DNA from: Brotaphodocola faecis | GTDB lineage: Bacteria; Bacillota; Clostridia; Lachnospirales; Lachnospiraceae | Length of the DNA: 64,000 nt | Reading direction: 5' to 3' | Assembly: GCF_040096075.1 (NCBI RefSeq) | Contig: NZ_JBBMFJ010000012.1 | Coordinates: forward strand, 22,786-86,785 | Shown: positions 16,070-25,375 of the stretch, in pieces | Layout of the letters: every line of letters starts with the position of its first letter | Numbering within the stretch: the stretch's first letter is position 1 | Made by a program: the position numbers and the translations under genes | The notes under the pieces: generated by a model | Told to the model about the DNA's origin: nothing | Databases searched by the model: none | The model's input: only the letters and a program-made list of their open reading frames with translations

Positions 16070-17185
16070 GTGGCATTAGAACATGATACACAGGTGCTGG
16101 CAAAGCAGATTTTGGAGGATTTGAAGCCGGAATTGATCCTTCCATCTCCGTATTCTATATGGGATCCCAGCAAAATGAAATTTGAGGTCGCGGGCGTTAC
16201 AAATCCGCAGTCATTAGCGGAAATGCAGGCGTTACTGGTAAAGAAAGCATTTACCGTCTCTGATATGTATATTTTACGTGTGATCCGAATGCTTGGGCAT
16301 GCGGATCTGTTATCAATCTGTACAGTACTGGTGGCAGAACGGGAAAAGGAAGAACGAAAGGCTAGGGAAGAAAAGCGGCCGGCGCGTTGTATTCCGAAGT
16401 TGGATCGCCGTTCCTTGAAAGAACGTCTTGATACGTTGGCAATGAGTGGTTTGGTTATTGTTGAAAAGTTTCAAATCAATGAAACCGTATATGCATATTT
16501 GAAGAGTGCAAAATCAGAAGCACACCAAACCCGGCAGATTTATTCGCTTACTGCCCATGCAACATACGCTTTTCGGACCATGTTGGAGGCGGATCAGCAA
16601 TTAAGATTTGATTCAAAAACAATATGGCTTAATGAAATGACGAAGATTGAGCGGGCCAATGCTGGGTTACTTGCGGCGGTTTTTCTGAAGCAGAAGTACA
16701 TGTCAAAATATATTTTTTCCTATCGTCTGAAGAATGTGAAAGGGATAGAGGAATTACCGGCAATTATTGATTTTAAGAAAGAAGGGGTTATGCCCACTCG
16801 CCTGGTAATCTTCGCGGTCAATTTTTATACGAATGAGAGGATCGTAACCGAAAAAGATCATTCGTATTATATAAACTCAAAGGTTAGGGGATTTTGTACA
16901 GCTCTGCGTGCAGTAATCCATGAGACTACAGGAAATGGATCTACGTTTGCAGCCATCATATGTGAAGATGCTAAAGGCATACAAAAAGTAATTTCGATGA
17001 TCCAGAGCATTGATGAGCCTTTGATGAAGCATTGTGTTTTTACGACAGGGACAGTATTGATATCAAGGAGTGCGCTTTCAAAGGCAGATGTTTTGCCAGG
17101 ATGTTTTGTAGAGCCGGTATTTAACACGGAAAAGGCGCGGTGGCAGATTGTTGGAGCAACAGGTTTTTATTTCCTGGAAGCATAA
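16070..17185 (+). CDS. Winged-helix protein of unknown function, first gene of the block
   Basis: GTG at 16070 (after GCAGGGGGAA) gives 371 residues. Residues ~60-190 look like a winged helix: SDMYILRVIRMLGHADLLSI, then LDRRSLKERLDTLAMSGLVI and a wing-like VYSLTAHA region after a charged insert. The remaining ~180 residues are mixed alpha/beta and unrecognised. The layout is reminiscent of replication-relaxation-type proteins of mobile elements, and a second such protein occurs at 47912, but this is only an inference. An 18-bp inverted repeat precedes the gene and may be its target. Confidence 0.55.
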   Translation: MALEHDTQVLAKQILEDLKPELILPSPYSIWDPSKMKFEVAGVTNPQSLAEMQALLVKKAFTVSDMYILRVIRMLGHADLLSICTVLVAEREKEERKAREEKRPARCIPKLDRRSLKERLDTLAMSGLVIVEKFQINETVYAYLKSAKSEAHQTRQIYSLTAHATYAFRTMLEADQQLRFDSKTIWLNEMTKIERANAGLLAAVFLKQKYMSKYIFSYRLKNVKGIEELPAIIDFKKEGVMPTRLVIFAVNFYTNERIVTEKDHSYYINSKVRGFCTALRAVIHETTGNGSTFAAIICEDAKGIQKVISMIQSIDEPLMKHCVFTTGTVLISRSALSKADVLPGCFVEPVFNTEKARWQIVGATGFYFLEA

Positions 17186-17233
17186 GAAGGGAGGAAGTAG
17201 ACTGCCTGGCAGCGGACTTAGGCAGGAAATCAT

Positions 17234-17542
17234 ATGGCAAAAATAATGAAGGACACAGCACAAGAGCAGGCGCTTTTAGAAGTGGCCGATCTGCTCCAGC
17301 AGCTTAAAACATTGGATAACAGTACTAAAAATCCAGAATCTTCACTGAGTTGTACCCATCGCGTTGGCAGTGGACGAATGCAGCGCCTTCCAATTCCTGA
17401 AAACTATCTGGTTAGTATGATTGCAACTGTTCAGGCTGATCTGCAGAAGAAAATAAACAGCCTTTGTAAAAAATATCGCATTGAACTGGAAGCTGATGAG
17501 GCAGCATTGATGGGAACGGGAATTGGAGATGAGATTGAGTAA
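17234..17542 (+). CDS. Small helical protein of unknown function
   Basis: This 102-residue protein is mostly helical and charged (EQALLEVADLLQQLKTLD and ADLQKKINSLCKKYRIELE), with a central GSGRMQRLPIPENYL. It lacks a signal peptide and membrane segment, so it is cytoplasmic. It lies 48 bases after the winged-helix gene and is probably co-transcribed. Family not recognised. Confidence 0.55.
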   Translation: MAKIMKDTAQEQALLEVADLLQQLKTLDNSTKNPESSLSCTHRVGSGRMQRLPIPENYLVSMIATVQADLQKKINSLCKKYRIELEADEAALMGTGIGDEIE

Positions 17543-17716
17543 TTCACCTGCTATAGCCTGCAGTTTCGACTATAGCGGCTGGCTTTGGGAAAGACCGTAG
17601 TGGCTGATCTTAGCCAGTGAGAGAAGCTGAAAAGACTAAAGGGTAAGAATTCATATGTCATTTTTGAAATTGCTGCAGAAAAACCGAATTTATTGATCGA
17701 ATAGTGGAGATTTGCA

Positions 17717-19855
17717 ATGAATAAAAGAAAATCAATGAGCCGTTATGCCTTCTTGCTTTTGGGAATTGTGATTATGTCGGAACCGGTCCTGTCTTATGGA
17801 TATACGATAAAACAACCGATGGAATTAGAGCTTTCTTCATATGGAAATGCTTTAGGGGATACAGGCCAGAATGCAATAGAGGAAGCTAGTCCGCGGGAAA
17901 TGGTATCCTGGAAGGTTTATTTTGTAGATGAAGAGAGCCGACAAATCCAGTTATCCGCAATGCGCAGTGGAACGATTTTAGAGGGTGAGGAACTGGTTAT
18001 ACCATATGCGAACAGCCTGATTGTTAATGGACACCGATGGCTGGCGAATGAAGATTCACCATATCGGGTAAATGTATATGGGCCGGGTGAAAAAATAATC
18101 TATATTACTTATTCGGATGAAGGACCTGTCGTGGATGTAGACGATCCAGAGGCGTCGGAACGGGAACGCTTTGAAATGTATCTTGAAAGGGCTAAAAAAG
18201 CGGATGCGGCAATCACTGGAAAAGAAGCAGGGGAGATTCTGGATGACCAGATTATTTGTGAAAGCAACGCCAAATGTTCTTATCGTCTGCGCAGCCTGTC
18301 TGCACAGATAAAAAATACGGCTGCCACTCCTGTTTATGTGATTGCAAAAGACTGTGCGGCAACAGGGATAATTTTGAAGGAATTATATAGTACTTCTGTG
18401 GAGTACAGCGCAAATCTTCTGGACACGATTCAGCTGGATGGAGCGGAATATAGAATTTATGTGTTTCTTGTGAATAAAAAATTTGGGGAAACTTGCAGCC
18501 ATAACTGGAAACTGGAGAAGCGAACAGAAGCAACATGCCTGTCATCAGGGTCAGAGAAATATGTTTGCAGTATCTGCAGTAAGACAGAAGTAAAAACGTT
18601 ACCGGCCCTGGGGCATGTGGATGAAAATGGTGACTCATTATGTGACAGGTGTGGTAAGCGTACAGAGGAACAGAATAGCGGAGACCGGATCACGGCAACG
18701 TATAGGCCATCCCAGAGTGAATATCAGATGCAGTTTGTCTGTGTGAGTGAAAGCTTCCAGAATGGCTACCTTTACATTTCAGACACGGGAATACCGGCAA
18801 GTGAATTTGGAGGTTATGGATCACTTGATTATATGCTTTCTAATCCCTACCAGGCTTTTGTCGGTACATTTGCGGATTGTTTCAGCATTACAGGGCAGGC
18901 ACTGATGCCGATTGATGCGGATGGCGCACTTGCGTATGCAGCTATTCTGTCAAAGGAAGAAGTGCTTGCATACCGAGGACAGATAGAGGGTGATTACATT
19001 ACAAGAACCGTAGAAAATGGACAACTTGTGGTTGTGCATGAGAATGGATCAACAAGTCTCGTGACACCTACGGATGATATGCTGCTTCGCCCGGCTGTAG
19101 TACTCAGTGCTCCGGATGCCGGTACCGCGGACCCAATCTATTGGTCAGTGGGAGATGTGCAGAAAGTAGTGATTGATCAGAAGACCTACGAATTTTGGTG
19201 TGTAGATACCAATTATTACGATAAATCTGAAAATCATCAGAAACTGGCATTATTCCTTTGCGATGATGTGATTCCGGCAAATTATGGGAGTGAGTATTCC
19301 TATTTACCAGATGAAGCGGGCACTATGAGTCAGGTATTTCATCCGGGGCCAGTAGTAAATTTTGGTGATGAAAGTGATTATAAGTATTCAAAGATACATA
19401 ACTGGCTGAGTGAGCATCAAAATAGCATTTTTCAGAGCTTTAACTGCCAGATTGGTGTAGACAGTGCATTTACCGGAAGTACCGGCAAGGGGCGGTTTGG
19501 TGAATTAAGTGACCAGGATTTGACTGTACATAGTATTGGATATCAGAGATTGACAGCCAGACTTTTTAGCTTGTCGGTGGAAGAGGCATTAAAGTATAAA
19601 AACTATCTTTGGAAATTTGGCGATACAGATTCGGATAATTCAGAATCTGTAACGGATAATTTCTGCAATGGATATTGGCTGCGTTCTCCTATGGGGAATA
19701 CAGATGCTGACAGTGGATATGCCTATATTGTGGATCTGGTCAATGGAATGATCCGGCCGGAGGCAGTGAAACCGGATGGCAGCAGTACGGACGAGGAGTT
19801 AAGGGTAACTACCTCGATTGGCGTAAGACCAGCCTTTGCGGTACCGCAGGGATGA
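17717..19855 (+). CDS. Secreted DUF6273 protein
   Basis: A signal peptide (MNKRKSMSRYAFLLLGIVIM...LSYG) leads a 712-residue exported protein. Residues ~255-315 hold a Cys/His-rich module (CSHNW, ATC, YVCSIC, LPALGHVDENGDSLCDRCG), common in secreted proteins of gut clostridia. The C-terminal ~240 residues fit DUF6273: YWSVGDVQKVVIDQKTYEFW, HNWLSEHQNSIFQSF, FCNGYWLRSPMGN and the closing SIGVRPAFAVPQG. No anchor is visible. It opens the secreted-protein run and lies 28 bases before the acidic protein gene. Confidence 0.75.
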   Translation: MNKRKSMSRYAFLLLGIVIMSEPVLSYGYTIKQPMELELSSYGNALGDTGQNAIEEASPREMVSWKVYFVDEESRQIQLSAMRSGTILEGEELVIPYANSLIVNGHRWLANEDSPYRVNVYGPGEKIIYITYSDEGPVVDVDDPEASERERFEMYLERAKKADAAITGKEAGEILDDQIICESNAKCSYRLRSLSAQIKNTAATPVYVIAKDCAATGIILKELYSTSVEYSANLLDTIQLDGAEYRIYVFLVNKKFGETCSHNWKLEKRTEATCLSSGSEKYVCSICSKTEVKTLPALGHVDENGDSLCDRCGKRTEEQNSGDRITATYRPSQSEYQMQFVCVSESFQNGYLYISDTGIPASEFGGYGSLDYMLSNPYQAFVGTFADCFSITGQALMPIDADGALAYAAILSKEEVLAYRGQIEGDYITRTVENGQLVVVHENGSTSLVTPTDDMLLRPAVVLSAPDAGTADPIYWSVGDVQKVVIDQKTYEFWCVDTNYYDKSENHQKLALFLCDDVIPANYGSEYSYLPDEAGTMSQVFHPGPVVNFGDESDYKYSKIHNWLSEHQNSIFQSFNCQIGVDSAFTGSTGKGRFGELSDQDLTVHSIGYQRLTARLFSLSVEEALKYKNYLWKFGDTDSDNSESVTDNFCNGYWLRSPMGNTDADSGYAYIVDLVNGMIRPEAVKPDGSSTDEELRVTTSIGVRPAFAVPQG

Positions 19856-19883
19856 TCATAGAAAATTAGTAGGAGGAATTTGA

Positions 19884-20645
19884 ATGAGGAAACGAGGCGT
19901 TGTGATCTTAATGGCAGCTGCACTTACCGCTTCTGTTCCGGCAACCGCGCTGGCTGATCAGTTTGCCGGTCAGATAGCTTTGAATGGGGAGGCTGCTTCG
20001 GAAGATGTTGCTGATGAAGACAGTCAGGTGGACATGGATCAGACAGAAGAAGCTGATGATGAAGACCATGAAAAGTCGGAGGACACGGATTTGAAGGGCA
20101 CGGATGAGGCAGAAGCAGGAACGGAAGAATCTAATCCAGAAGAATCGGAACCAGAAGAGTCAGAGGAAGAGGTAAAGGAAGCGGAAAAATCTGATGAGAG
20201 CGGTGAATCAGAAAATGAGGATGCTGACTCAGCGGAAATGGAATCGAAAGAAGATGAGTTGGAGGACGAGGACACAGAAGAAACCGAAGAGGAGAAGATA
20301 GTGGATGAGACAGAGCTGGAGGATGAACTCCAGAAAGAACCGTCAAAAGCGCCAGAAGAGGAATCCGGGGATATGCCGGAAATCGGAACGGAAGAATTTA
20401 CAGCATGGTTTAAGAAAAACTGTAAAGAAGATTTTTTATGGGAGATGCTGGCAGAGCATGTAGAGGATGACACATTTTTTACCTGGGCGGTAGAACACGA
20501 TAAGCTGTATTATAAAGCGTTTAAATCCTATCAGAAGATCCTGGAGAAAGACGGGCAGCCAGATGAAAAAATATCTTCCGAGGTAGATGCAGAAACAGAA
20601 GAGAACATGGCCGTACTGGATGAAGAGGTGGAGGAACTGACATGA
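19884..20645 (+). CDS. Secreted highly acidic protein
   Basis: GTAGGAGGAATTTG precedes ATG 19884. A clear signal peptide (MRKRGVVILMAAALTASVPA, then TALA) is followed by ~125 residues dominated by Glu, Asp and Ser, likely disordered. A ~55-residue helical segment follows (GTEEFTAWFKKNCKEDFLWE...YYKAFKSYQKILEK), which resembles the N-terminal segment of the next protein. The stop overlaps the next start (ATGA), so the two are translationally coupled. Function unknown; it may be a partner or spacer for the GLUG adhesin. Confidence 0.65.
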   Translation: MRKRGVVILMAAALTASVPATALADQFAGQIALNGEAASEDVADEDSQVDMDQTEEADDEDHEKSEDTDLKGTDEAEAGTEESNPEESEPEESEEEVKEAEKSDESGESENEDADSAEMESKEDELEDEDTEETEEEKIVDETELEDELQKEPSKAPEEESGDMPEIGTEEFTAWFKKNCKEDFLWEMLAEHVEDDTFFTWAVEHDKLYYKAFKSYQKILEKDGQPDEKISSEVDAETEENMAVLDEEVEELT

Positions 20646-23600
20646 AAAAACGTAGATATCGAAGACTGTTTGCGGTGTTGACTGCTGCGATGTTCAGTGC
20701 CTGCAATGTTTCTACCGCGCTTGCGATGCCACTGCAGGAACTCACGGAAGATTATCAGGACTTCAATACAAAGCTGGTTGAAGAGAGTCGGCCGAAGGAT
20801 ATTGGCAGTGATGCATTTTCAGAGTGGTTTTTTACATATTTGGAAGAAGAAACTCTGTGGGACTGGTTTTACGGTGTTATGGAGGATGATACCAACGAAA
20901 ATTACAGCGCACTGTATTCCTGGTATGAAAAAAATCAGGAACAGATTGCAAAGCAGTTGGGGACAAATGCCCCGGCACTTATGGCGAGCAGCGTAGGTGA
21001 TCTTTGGAATAACTGGATCGATGGAAATTTTGATCTTACCGGAGACGGAACGGAGAGCAATCCGTATCAGATTGAAGATCTGGAGGATCTGATGATCATG
21101 ACACAGGCGATTGCAGCCGGTACAGGTAATTATGATACTGCCCATTATCGGTTAATGGATGATATTGATCTTTCCTTTACCATTAATAATGGAAACTGGA
21201 ACCCGATTGGTTGGTATCAGAATACAGCACAGTTATCAGGTAATGTATCCAATAGTTTTAAAGGTACTTTTGACGGAGATGGCCATACAATCAGTGGCCT
21301 GAAAATTGTAAATATTTCAAAAAATCTTCAGAATGTTGGCCTTTTTGGAGTCCTGGATGGCGCGGTTGTAAAAAATCTGGCCATCGAAGATGCCCGTGTA
21401 TATGGATATAACCATGTTGGTATTCTGGCCGGCCAGATAAAAGGAGAGTCTGTGATCACGGACGTGACAGTTGAAGGAACGGCGGCTGCCAACACATCGT
21501 CTGGTGGATATGCTTCTGATGCAGCAGTAGGCGGTCTGGTTGGAAAAATTTCCGGAAGCAATTCTGGTTCCAGGGCTACGATCGAAAATGTAACAGCAAC
21601 CGTGAATACAGTGAACCTCGGCGCCACCAGTAAAACGGGCGGTATTGCTGGTGAAGTGAGCAATACCTATATTGTTGATACCAGCGTATCCGCGACCGGA
21701 AATAATATCCTGGGAAGATATTATGTAGGCGGTATTGTCGGCGCAATGAGCAGCGGTACATCCATTTATAATGTGTCTGTGGACGGAACAATTGGCGGAA
21801 ACGGTGCCTACGCGGTAGGCGGTATCACTGGTTATTATGAAGGCGGAGAAATTGTTGTTGCTCGTATGTTCGGAGAGATCGGAAAGACAAATGCAGGGAC
21901 AGCAAGAGAAGGCATCTTTATTGGTACCCGCAAAGATTCCGTTGATATGAAATATGGCACAACCTCCGGGAAGAACCTGGCGTACTGGTTCACGACTGCG
22001 GCCAATAAGACCAAGGCGATTGTCGGAAGTGGAAAATCATCGGATACAACGGTTACCGATGCGGCCCATATTGGATACTGGAATGATAATGAAGTTCACT
22101 ACTATTTGAAAAATGGTGCTAATGAAACTTATGATGCCAGCAGATATTTCTACGAAGAACTGGAAGACGGAATCCGCAATATTGTAGTCATCAGGCTGGA
22201 CCGGGATTTTACGGTAGCTGATTACGAGAATGGCCTGCCATTTTCCATTGATCATTATGCACCGGGAACGTATGGGCAGCCGGTGAAAGGCTATTTATTA
22301 TCGGTTAGCCGTGTAGATGTAGCAAATTCCAATGGCACGTTTGATCAGGATGTGGCTACTTTTACGGCATATCCGGGAGGTGCCAACAGTTTTTACCGGA
22401 TCATCGATAAAGATAGTTCTGCTGCTGTCAGACCGGGAGAAACGGTTCATGTAACGACCGCGGCTAAGAATACAAATGGAAGCATTTATCAGATGGTAAC
22501 GGATGAAAATGAACCTGGCGGCGTAAAGCCACCAACCTATACGGATGAGGACGGAAATCCGCAGGATATGACGTATCAGACCGGTGGAGGATATACGTTT
22601 GAAATGCCAGAGCATAGCACAGAGCTGGATGTAGAGTACATCAGAACAACCTCAAAACTTTCCATGGATCCGGCCAATGTGACGTTCCATGTGGTACAGA
22701 CACGGACCGGGGATCGGAAAAATCCAACGGTGCAGACAGTAGTATTGGATGGCAACAACAATCAGCTTGCAACGTATACCGGAAATGATCTTTCCGCGAT
22801 CAATGTTAATCCGGTTACGGTAAATGCCGTACATAATGATACCGGAGCAAGTACGGATAAAACACACAGCTGGAGCATTGACGATTCTGATCTTGTGGTA
22901 AATGCATCCGATGCAGGTTATGTGGAGACGGCTGCAAAGATCAAACCGAATATGGCCGGCAGTTGGATCAATGGCCTGTTAAATAAAGCGGTAAAAGCGC
23001 AGCAGGATAACAATTACTTAAGTGCAATTCCGGCCACGGTAACCAGCAAAAATGCAATTTTGACAGCTTCAACCAATGCGGACACCTCACCGGATCATAA
23101 ATCTGTTTACGGAAATGTGACCGTTACGGTTGATTTTAAGATTGTGGATGAGACAACGCTCCGCGTTGAGGGAGTGGAATTAAACAAGAACAATATTACC
23201 TATACCATTACCAGAAAACTCACTGGAGACCGGAAAAATCCGACAGAAACCATTTTTGCAGATGAACCGCAGATCTTGGCGGCAAGTCTCAGACCGGCCC
23301 AGAGTTTTACCCAGAATGTACGTTGGGAAGATGAGAATCCGAAACAGTATTTAAAGATCACTCCACAGGGAAGCTTTGAGCATGAGCTGAAGGTGGAAGC
23401 AAAGTATGATCCGAATGGTGCTGATAACCCTGCATGGATCCAGAACGTCATCAATGCAGATAATCAGAAGCGGGATGTGGATCCTTATGAGAAGCTCTCC
23501 GGAACAGCAACGCAGATAGAGCATGTGACCGTTACCAGTGAAGATGCGACGAACGGACACCAGACAGCAGACTGCGAGGTAACGTTGAAATTTGTCACTG

Positions 23601-24850
23601 TGGATGAGACCGTCATTCACCCGGAAAGTGTTCAGATGGGCCAGAAGCAGATGAAATTTGATCTTGTGGCAACCAAAGAGGGTGATGTTAATTCAGCAGT
23701 GAAAACGCGGACTGGATTTGAGCCGGTACAGCTTAGTTGTACTGTATTGCCGGATTGCAATTCCGATGCTTTACATACGCCATATAACCGTGAGGTGATT
23801 TGGTCCGTATCGGATACGGATGTGGCAAGTATTTCCCAGACCGGTCTTCTGACACCGAATCCAAATGCACAGTGGATTAAGGATGCTGAGCATGTAGCGC
23901 CGTATACCGGAACCAAGACGATCAAAGCGATTGCGACAACCGTTGACGGTCAGAAGGTGGGAGAAACCACGGTGGTTTTAAATTATGCTGCAAGATGTAT
24001 TGAGATGCCGGAAACAGAAACTCTGGATCTGGTGCTCACGATGACTGGAAGAAGAAACGCTCCAACCTATACGTTTGGTGATATGCCGGAGAAACAGGTG
24101 ATTGCAACAACATATCAGGAAAAACGACTGATTACTTACAGTTCTTCTAATTCGTCTGTGTTGCAGGTATCTGCCGATGGAACGATCCGGCCAGTTCAGG
24201 ATGTTGGTCTGGAATGGATCAAAAAGGCATGCGTAAGTCCGTATACGGGAACAATTCAGGCGGTTATTACCGGAACGGATGCGACAGGTTCAGACAGCAC
24301 CGTTGTGACATTAAAAATTACAGTATCCGACCAGACAACCTATTCATCATCCTCCAGCGGCGGTGGAGGTGGTGGCGGTGGCGGAAGCCACAGCTCAAAG
24401 ACAGTGGCCACCTCTGGAACAAAACCTGCTGTCAGCAGTCTGCCGGAATATGTTGTAAGAGGAACATGGACAGAAAACGAGCAGCACAAATGGATGTTCC
24501 GCGATGATACTCGTACTTATGCATCGGAATGGGCAGCAATTTATAATCCATATGCGGATAAAACCAAAGGCCAGCAGGAGTATGACTGGTTCCGGTTTGA
24601 CGAATCCGGTTATATGGTGACAGGCTGGTATACAGATGTCGATGGAAACAGATACTATTTGAACCCGGTATCGGATGGTACACAGGGGCGTATGCTAACC
24701 GGCTGGTACTGGATCGACGGAATGTGCTATTACTTTAACCCGGTCTCTGATGGAACCCGAGGAGCAATGAAAAGAAATTGTGAAATTGACGGATATCAGT
24801 TAAATGCAGATGGTATTTGGGTTGTGAATGGAGTAATCCAGAAAAAATAA
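20642..24850 (+). CDS. Large secreted GLUG adhesin with cell-wall-binding repeats
   Basis: A signal peptide (to about residue 29) precedes a helical segment (DAFSEWFFTYLEEETLWDWF) shared with the upstream acidic protein. Residues ~140-440 are GLUG-type beta-helix repeats (VGLFGVLDGAVVKNL, GGLVGKISG, GGIAGEVSN, VGGIVGAMSSG, VGGITGYYEGG). Residues ~670-1240 contain four related ~140-residue modules recognisable by TRTGDRKNPT, RKLTGDRKNPTET, ATKEGD and TMTGRRNAPT. A Ser/Gly linker then leads to cell-wall-binding repeats (GWYTDVDGNRYYLNP, GWYWIDGMCYYFNP). It has no sorting signal, so attachment would be non-covalent. Confidence 0.85.
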   Translation: MKKRRYRRLFAVLTAAMFSACNVSTALAMPLQELTEDYQDFNTKLVEESRPKDIGSDAFSEWFFTYLEEETLWDWFYGVMEDDTNENYSALYSWYEKNQEQIAKQLGTNAPALMASSVGDLWNNWIDGNFDLTGDGTESNPYQIEDLEDLMIMTQAIAAGTGNYDTAHYRLMDDIDLSFTINNGNWNPIGWYQNTAQLSGNVSNSFKGTFDGDGHTISGLKIVNISKNLQNVGLFGVLDGAVVKNLAIEDARVYGYNHVGILAGQIKGESVITDVTVEGTAAANTSSGGYASDAAVGGLVGKISGSNSGSRATIENVTATVNTVNLGATSKTGGIAGEVSNTYIVDTSVSATGNNILGRYYVGGIVGAMSSGTSIYNVSVDGTIGGNGAYAVGGITGYYEGGEIVVARMFGEIGKTNAGTAREGIFIGTRKDSVDMKYGTTSGKNLAYWFTTAANKTKAIVGSGKSSDTTVTDAAHIGYWNDNEVHYYLKNGANETYDASRYFYEELEDGIRNIVVIRLDRDFTVADYENGLPFSIDHYAPGTYGQPVKGYLLSVSRVDVANSNGTFDQDVATFTAYPGGANSFYRIIDKDSSAAVRPGETVHVTTAAKNTNGSIYQMVTDENEPGGVKPPTYTDEDGNPQDMTYQTGGGYTFEMPEHSTELDVEYIRTTSKLSMDPANVTFHVVQTRTGDRKNPTVQTVVLDGNNNQLATYTGNDLSAINVNPVTVNAVHNDTGASTDKTHSWSIDDSDLVVNASDAGYVETAAKIKPNMAGSWINGLLNKAVKAQQDNNYLSAIPATVTSKNAILTASTNADTSPDHKSVYGNVTVTVDFKIVDETTLRVEGVELNKNNITYTITRKLTGDRKNPTETIFADEPQILAASLRPAQSFTQNVRWEDENPKQYLKITPQGSFEHELKVEAKYDPNGADNPAWIQNVINADNQKRDVDPYEKLSGTATQIEHVTVTSEDATNGHQTADCEVTLKFVTVDETVIHPESVQMGQKQMKFDLVATKEGDVNSAVKTRTGFEPVQLSCTVLPDCNSDALHTPYNREVIWSVSDTDVASISQTGLLTPNPNAQWIKDAEHVAPYTGTKTIKAIATTVDGQKVGETTVVLNYAARCIEMPETETLDLVLTMTGRRNAPTYTFGDMPEKQVIATTYQEKRLITYSSSNSSVLQVSADGTIRPVQDVGLEWIKKACVSPYTGTIQAVITGTDATGSDSTVVTLKITVSDQTTYSSSSSGGGGGGGGGSHSSKTVATSGTKPAVSSLPEYVVRGTWTENEQHKWMFRDDTRTYASEWAAIYNPYADKTKGQQEYDWFRFDESGYMVTGWYTDVDGNRYYLNPVSDGTQGRMLTGWYWIDGMCYYFNPVSDGTRGAMKRNCEIDGYQLNADGIWVVNGVIQKK

Positions 24851-24874
24851 ATATACCAGGTGTATTTATTATTT

Positions 24875-24903
24875 TGGTAGTGCCCTGTTACAGGGCACTA
24901 CCA
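24875..24903. terminator. Strong hairpin, no T-run
   Basis: TGGTAGTGCCCTG pairs perfectly with CAGGGCACTACCA around TTA, 24 bases after the adhesin stop. Neither side has a proper T-run, so it may be an RNA-stabilising or processing hairpin rather than a terminator. Confidence 0.55.
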
Positions 24904-24940
24904 TCAAAAAATAAGTGACCATACACAGGGGGAGCTGCCA

Positions 24941-25114
24941 TTGGAAAAGCCGGGAAACAAGCAAGATAAAGAGTCCGGAAAGGATTGGAAATTACTTTTT
25001 GAATTGTATGAAATTCTTAAAAAGAGAGTTGATGCCAGGGAAGAAAAAATGCGGGATTATGTAAGAAAAGTTGGCTTGACAGAGAAAGAAAAGAATAAGG
25101 ATGAGCAGCAATAA
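24941..25114 (+). CDS. Small charged helical protein (TTG start)
   Basis: A TTG at 24941, eight bases after AGGGGGAG, opens a 57-codon frame reading MEKPGNKQDKESGKDWKLLF, then a strongly helical charged region (YEILKKRVDAREEKMRDYV...TEKEKNKDEQQ). No signal peptide or membrane segment. The good ribosome site and helical composition support coding, but the family is unknown. Confidence 0.5.
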   Translation: MEKPGNKQDKESGKDWKLLFELYEILKKRVDAREEKMRDYVRKVGLTEKEKNKDEQQ

Positions 25115-25324
25115 CAATGCAGGGAATCGTATGCTGTCAAAGGGATACGGTTCATTTTCCGCTGGTGCGGTGTGTACTTTGAAAATTGAATAGTATGATA
25201 GCAAAAGAATATGCAGTATGGAGAATTCCCATGCTGCGGAATATGAATAACGTTTCTTGATTATAATTGAAATGCTGGTATCACCGAAAAAATGTTTCGT
25301 TTTCCAACTTAACATCCGAAAAAA

Positions 25325-25333
25325 TGTTATAAT
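25325..25333 (+). promoter_or_regulatory. Extended -10 promoter of the ATPase gene
   Basis: TGTTATAAT (TGnTATAAT) lies 43 bases before the chosen ATG, in AT-rich sequence and inside the inverted repeats. No good -35 box is seen, as is common with extended -10 promoters. Confidence 0.6.
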
Positions 25334-25375
25334 AGAATGACGGTGTGGAAAATATGTGTTTTGTATGAGGCTTTT

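Noticed and set aside
20039..20473. Minus-strand 144-codon Ser-rich open frame opposite the acidic protein
   Set aside because: Poly-Ser is the expected shadow of Glu/Asp codons on the other strand; no ribosome site or start context.
24341..24420. Gly-run linker as possible frameshift hotspot
   Set aside because: The GGTGGAGGT-type repeat is in frame and followed by sensible cell-wall-binding repeats, so no slippage is seen.
25170..25190. TTTGAAAATTGAATAG resembling a conserved rRNA-operon leader element
   Set aside because: No rRNA or tRNA sequence follows; a chance AT-rich match.
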